Assembly (NCBI GenBank): GCA_946534455.1
Contig: CAMNCR010000173.1
Span: forward strand, 1-18,068
DNA length: 18,068 nt
Source of the DNA: an uncultured Clostridia bacterium
GTDB lineage: Bacteria; Bacillota; Clostridia; Christensenellales; Aristaeellaceae
Reading direction: 5' to 3'
Position 1 is the first letter of the stretch; each line of letters opens with the position of its first letter. Position numbers and translations under genes: made by a program. Positions 14,280 through 18,068 of the stretch are shown in pieces. The notes under the pieces are model-generated. The model saw nothing but the letters and a program-made list of their open reading frames with translations. It did no database searches and had not been told where the DNA came from.

Positions 14280-15624
14280 TCATTGGGCGCCAGATCACCA
14301 GGCTCATCGTCACAAAGCAGGCCGTGGCTCCGGTCAGCTGGCTGATCAGCTCCGCCCAGAAAACGCCGTTTACACCCAGCCCCAGCCCCGGCAGCGCCAG
14401 CGTCAGCGGCGCCACCAGCACGATTTTGCGCAGCAGGGAGAAGAACAGCGCATAGCGCGGATAGTTCAGGGCCACAAAGGTCGACTGCCCCGTCTGCTGC
14501 AGCGCCATGAAGGGGAACACGCCAAAGAAAATCCGGGCGCAGTCCGCCGTCAGCGCGATCAGCTGCTCATCGGCGGTAAACAGGCCGATCACGGGCCTGG
14601 GCGCGAACATCACCAGGGCCCACATCGCCAGATTGATCCCCAGGCCGCTGAGGAAGGTGAAGCGAATGCTCTGCGACACGCGGCGGTACAGCTTCGCGCC
14701 GTAGTTATAGCTCATCACGCTCTGCCCGCCCTGAACGATGCCGTTGTTGGGCAGGCTCATGATCTCCCGGATGGAATTGATCAGGCTCATGGCGCCCACA
14801 TACAGGGTGCTCATGGAGCCGCCCCAGGCCTTGAGCATGACGTTGACGATGGCCTGCGTGAGGCTGTTGGTCACCTTGAAGGTGAAGCCGGTGACCCCCA
14901 GGCGGATGATGCCCTTCAGCTCCGTCCGGTCCAGATGAAAGCCCGTCAGGCGGATCACCGCCCGCCTGCCGCACAGGAAGGCCATGGCCCAGGCCGCGCC
15001 GGCCAGCTGGGAAAGCACGGTGGCCAGCGCCGCGCCGCGGACCCCCATGCCCATCTGATAGATCATCAGCGGATCCAGCAGGATGTTCAGCGCGGCCCCG
15101 ATGATCACCGTCATCATGCCGACCCTGGGAAAGCCCTGGGCGCTGATGAACGGATTCATCCCCAGTCCGATCAGCACGGGAATCGTGCCGATCACATAGA
15201 TCCGGAAGTAGCTCAGCGCGGCCGGCAGCGTCTCCGCGTCCCCGCCCAGCAGCCGGAGAAGCCCCGGAGCAAACCCGAAAAGCAGCACCGTCAGCACGCC
15301 CCCGGTGATCATCAGCATCGTGAAGGAGGTGCCCATGATCCTCTCCGCCTTCCGGTTGTCTCCGCTGCCCCGGGCAATGGTCATCAGGGTGGCTCCGCCC
15401 GTGCTGAACAGATTGGCAAAGGCCCCGATCAGGGTGATCAGCGGGAAGCAGATTCCCAGCCCGGTCAGGGCCAGCGTGCCGCCCTCCGCCATATGACCGA
15501 TGTACATCCGGTCCACGATGCTGTACAGGACATGCACAAATTCGGCCAGCATCATCGGCAGTCCCAGCTTCAAAATGGTCGTGGATACCCTGCCTCTGGA
15601 AAAATCGCCCGTTGACGCGCCCAT
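14251..15624 (-). CDS. MATE family efflux transporter
   Basis: A 457-residue membrane protein with about twelve hydrophobic segments in two similar halves, the length and layout of MATE/NorM-like multidrug and toxin exporters driven by Na+ or H+. The first half shows LGLPMMLAEFVHVLYSIVDR and GLGICFPLITLIGAFANL, and the motifs near GGATLMTIARGSG and QGFPRVGM are familiar from the DinF/NorM group. The start at 15624 has GGGGAG about 12 bases upstream, wider than ideal. Its substrate cannot be told. It lies 89 bases downstream of the mannosidase gene on the same strand, with a hairpin in the gap, so it may be transcribed by read-through or from an unseen promoter. Confidence 0.92.
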   Translation of the reverse strand: MGASTGDFSRGRVSTTILKLGLPMMLAEFVHVLYSIVDRMYIGHMAEGGTLALTGLGICFPLITLIGAFANLFSTGGATLMTIARGSGDNRKAERIMGTSFTMLMITGGVLTVLLFGFAPGLLRLLGGDAETLPAALSYFRIYVIGTIPVLIGLGMNPFISAQGFPRVGMMTVIIGAALNILLDPLMIYQMGMGVRGAALATVLSQLAGAAWAMAFLCGRRAVIRLTGFHLDRTELKGIIRLGVTGFTFKVTNSLTQAIVNVMLKAWGGSMSTLYVGAMSLINSIREIMSLPNNGIVQGGQSVMSYNYGAKLYRRVSQSIRFTFLSGLGINLAMWALVMFAPRPVIGLFTADEQLIALTADCARIFFGVFPFMALQQTGQSTFVALNYPRYALFFSLLRKIVLVAPLTLALPGLGLGVNGVFWAELISQLTGATACFVTMSLVIWRPMNQAAQEGAA

Positions 15625-15649
15625 GCGCTCTGATCGCTCCCCTCATACG

Positions 15650-15681
15650 GAAACACGTAAGCCTTTCCGCTTACGTGTTTC
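15650..15681 (-). terminator. Perfect 13-base hairpin between the mannosidase and MATE genes
   Basis: GAAACACGTAAGC (15650-15662) pairs perfectly with GCTTACGTGTTTC (15669-15681) around a six-base loop. It lies 33 bases after the mannosidase stop, as expected for a terminator, but only three T follow on either strand. It may act as a weak or bidirectional terminator and also forms part of the MATE leader. Confidence 0.55.
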
Positions 15682-15713
15682 GGGTGAATCCGCTCTGTGC
15701 CGGGAAGGCGCTC

Positions 15714-18068
15714 TTACCGCGCCTTCCCGGGATTGTACTGTTCAATCACCAGCTGTTCCCGCAGCTCCGCGGCGGACATGCCTTCGATCTGCCCCTGCTT
15801 CGGCACGGAGACCTGAACCGGCTCCCGGCCGTGAATATCGAACCAGTTGTCGGAGAACACGCAGTCCGCGTCCCGCAGCCGCAGGCACACGCTCTTGGTA
15901 TAGACCGGGGCCTGCAGCGTCAGCAGGAAAGCGTCCTTCTCCTCCCGGATCTGGACCTCCACCTCCGAGGGCAGGAACTGATAGGCCTTCGGCCGGACGA
16001 ACAGCGTCGTGCCCGCGCTGACGCTCTGCCCGTCCTGCTTGAGCGTGTATTCCAGATAGAGGCTGCGCCGGTCCGCCAGCGTCCGGACGTCCCCGGTCAG
16101 ATCCAGCGCCAGGCAGGCCTGCGCGGACAGCGCCTTCACCGTCACCTCCGCAGACCAGCTCCGCAGCACCTGCGCCTTTCCGTCCCGCAGGCGGCAGGTC
16201 ACGGTCAGCGCCGCGTCCCGGGGGGTATCGTTGGACACATGCAGCACGGGATGCAGCACATCCGTATCGTCGCAGGACAGCAGCAGCGGGGCGTAGAAGC
16301 GCCTGGCCGCGTAGTGCAGGCCCTTCCAGCGTCCGAAGTAGTCAATGCTGCTCCAGGAGATCACGGGATTGGAATCGTTGACCTGCCAGTAGGCGCTGCC
16401 CATGCAGCGGCCCCGGGCCCTGCGCATATGCTCCACATTGGAGCGGATGCAGTCCGCCTGAACCAGCTGGGAGCAGTAGATCAGGCGCTCAAAGTCATAG
16501 GGATAGTTCACCATCTGCGCCAGGTAGTACATCACCTTTTCATTGCCCTGCACGCACTTCTGGTGCGCCTGGATCACGTTCCCGCACAGATCCAGATCCT
16601 CCTCCCGCGCAAAGCTCCGGAAGGTGCGGATGTCCGGCAGGCTTTCAAAGCCGTATTCGGAGCAGAAGCGGTAATAGAACTCCCGGAAGGCTTCAATCGG
16701 CTTGAAATTATGCCATACGGCCCAGTAGTGCATATCCCCCGCCCGGTTGGAGGAGGAATCATGGATGCCCCCGCCGGAGGACGGAGAGGAAGGCCAGTAG
16801 AAGGTCTGCGGATCCAGCTCGCCCAGAATCTCCGGAATGATCTGCTCAAACAGCGTCAGATAGTCCTGCCGCGCCTCCGGATCCTCGGGCAGCCCCCAGG
16901 CCTCCCAGGCGGATTCGATCTCATTGTTGCCGCACCACAGGCCCAGGGACGGATGATTCCGCAGGCGAAGGGCGTTGTCCCGGATCTCCGCCCGCACGGT
17001 GGCCTCAAACTCGGGGGTCAGCCGGTAGGAGGCGCAGGCAAACATGCAGTCCTGCCAGACGATGAGCCCGTGCTCATCGCAGAAATCATAGAAGGCGTCC
17101 TCCGGATAGGTCCCGCCGCCCCACACGCGAATGAAGTTGTAATTGGCCGCCACGCAGTCCGCCAGCAGGCGCCGGGTGCGCTCCGGGCTGCAGCGCGGCA
17201 GAATCTGATCCTGCGGAATATAATTGGCGCCCATGGCAAAGATCCGGATGCCGTTGTTGATGAAGCAGAATTCCTTTCCCCATTCATCCGGCTCCTGGCT
17301 GATGGTCAGCGTGCGGAGGCCGATTCGCCGGCTCCGGCTGTCCAGCACCTCTCCGCCGCGGCGAAGCTCCACCCGGCATTCATACAGGGGCTGCTCGCCC
17401 AGGCCTCTGACCCACCAGAGCTGCGGATCCTCGATGAGCAGGTCCGCCTCCCCCTCCCGCAGGGGCGCGGTCCAGGTTCTGCCGTCGGGGCCGGTCACCG
17501 TGCACACGGCTTCGAGCCCCTCCTCCCAGGTCTCCACCTCCGCGCTGCAGTGCAGCGTCACCCGGCCCGGCGCATGCTCCTGCGTGAACAGCGCGTCATG
17601 AATCCGGCCCCCGTCCCAGGCGGTCAGCGTCACATCCCTCCAGATGCCCAGATCCGGCAGCTGAGGGCCCCAGTCCCAGCCAAACATACAGTGGGCCTTA
17701 CGGATATGCTGATAGCCGGGCATCGTGCCCTCCACGCCCCACAGCGGCCGCTCCGCGTATTTCCGCGCGATATACTCCGTCGGGGAATGCAGCTCCAGCC
17801 GGAGCAGGTTCCCGCCCTGCCGGAGCAGCCCCTCCACGGCGTATTCCCAGGTGCGGTGCATATTATCCGTATGGCCCAGCAGCTTCCCGTTCAGATAGAC
17901 CTCGGACAGGGTATCGATTCCGAAAAAGGTCAGCGCCGCGTGCTTCGCGTCCGCAAAGCCCTCCGGCAGCTGAAAGGAGGTTTCCAGGACAAAATCCCGG
18001 TCTGATACCGCCGTGGAAATCCACTCGTTTTCGCCCCAGTAGGGATCGGGAATCGCGTTGTTTTTCAG
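15714..18068 (-). CDS. GH2 beta-mannosidase (partial, N-terminus beyond right edge)
   Basis: The frame is open from its stop at 15714 to the right edge, showing 784 residues; the true start is missing. An internal ATG at 17861 should not be taken as the start, because IPDPYWGENEW and FFGIDTLSEVYLNG before it are conserved in the family. The order is N-terminal jelly-roll (with HCMFGWDWGPQLPDLGIW), immunoglobulin-like domain, TIM barrel and C-terminal beta domains. The acid/base is probably Glu in WCGNNEIE (codon 16920-16922) and the nucleophile Glu in CSEYGFES (codon 16656-16658). The enzyme removes terminal beta-mannose from mannan oligosaccharides or N-glycans. A signal peptide cannot be assessed. 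A related GH2 activity cannot be excluded, but SEYG and GWDWGP favour mannosidase. Confidence 0.92.
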   Translation of the reverse strand: MKNNAIPDPYWGENEWISTAVSDRDFVLETSFQLPEGFADAKHAALTFFGIDTLSEVYLNGKLLGHTDNMHRTWEYAVEGLLRQGGNLLRLELHSPTEYIARKYAERPLWGVEGTMPGYQHIRKAHCMFGWDWGPQLPDLGIWRDVTLTAWDGGRIHDALFTQEHAPGRVTLHCSAEVETWEEGLEAVCTVTGPDGRTWTAPLREGEADLLIEDPQLWWVRGLGEQPLYECRVELRRGGEVLDSRSRRIGLRTLTISQEPDEWGKEFCFINNGIRIFAMGANYIPQDQILPRCSPERTRRLLADCVAANYNFIRVWGGGTYPEDAFYDFCDEHGLIVWQDCMFACASYRLTPEFEATVRAEIRDNALRLRNHPSLGLWCGNNEIESAWEAWGLPEDPEARQDYLTLFEQIIPEILGELDPQTFYWPSSPSSGGGIHDSSSNRAGDMHYWAVWHNFKPIEAFREFYYRFCSEYGFESLPDIRTFRSFAREEDLDLCGNVIQAHQKCVQGNEKVMYYLAQMVNYPYDFERLIYCSQLVQADCIRSNVEHMRRARGRCMGSAYWQVNDSNPVISWSSIDYFGRWKGLHYAARRFYAPLLLSCDDTDVLHPVLHVSNDTPRDAALTVTCRLRDGKAQVLRSWSAEVTVKALSAQACLALDLTGDVRTLADRRSLYLEYTLKQDGQSVSAGTTLFVRPKAYQFLPSEVEVQIREEKDAFLLTLQAPVYTKSVCLRLRDADCVFSDNWFDIHGREPVQVSVPKQGQIEGMSAAELREQLVIEQYNPGKAR

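Noticed and set aside
15612..18005. Plus-strand frame of 797 codons opposite the beta-mannosidase
   Set aside because: It is antisense to a GH2 enzyme with both catalytic Glu motifs and lacks a ribosome binding site.

Overview
This is a GC-rich window from what looks like a low-motility, Gram-positive (Bacillota, class Clostridia) chromosome. The support is an Asp23/AmaP envelope pair, a Firmicutes-style cysteine-rich HisRS, an L10 leader before rplJ-rplL, AGGAGG ribosome binding sites, consensus TTGACA/TATAAT promoters, DapF, and a GntR-UTRA regulator beside hemicellulose-degrading glycosidases. A gut or rumen plant-fibre degrader is a reasonable inference; a genus cannot be named from this sequence.

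Left part (1-4670, minus strand): one probable operon, hisS - aspS - asp23 - amaP, driven by a clear promoter at 4643-4670. It joins two aminoacyl-tRNA synthetases to the cell-envelope stress proteins Asp23 and AmaP. amaP runs off the left edge. Middle (4696-9482): a minus-strand secreted SH3/peptidoglycan-binding protein diverges from the rplJ-rplL ribosomal stalk operon, which has its own promoter, L10 leader with attenuator, and strong terminator. It is followed by a secreted CHAP amidase with a peptidoglycan-binding domain and a secreted or lipid-anchored protein of unknown function.

Next (9483-11389, minus strand): dapF, for the lysine/diaminopimelate pathway, lies at the end of a short gene string with a coiled-coil membrane protein and a small hydrophobic protein, both unrecognised. 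The plus-strand gene before it ends exactly where dapF ends, and its likely terminator is encoded inside dapF.

Right part (11478-18068): a carbohydrate-use region. A GntR/HutC-type repressor gene (minus) diverges from a GH67 alpha-glucuronidase (plus), with an inverted-repeat operator on the repressor's promoter. Then come a MATE transporter and a GH2 beta-mannosidase (both minus; the latter cut by the right edge). Together the glycosidases suggest intracellular breakdown of imported glucuronoxylan and mannan fragments. No CRISPR array, insertion sequence, tRNA or rRNA was seen. The window is mostly ordinary chromosome. The least explained parts are the C-terminal domain of the 4696-5691 protein, the unknown secreted protein, the two unknown genes before dapF, and several compact overlaps of regulatory structure with coding sequence.
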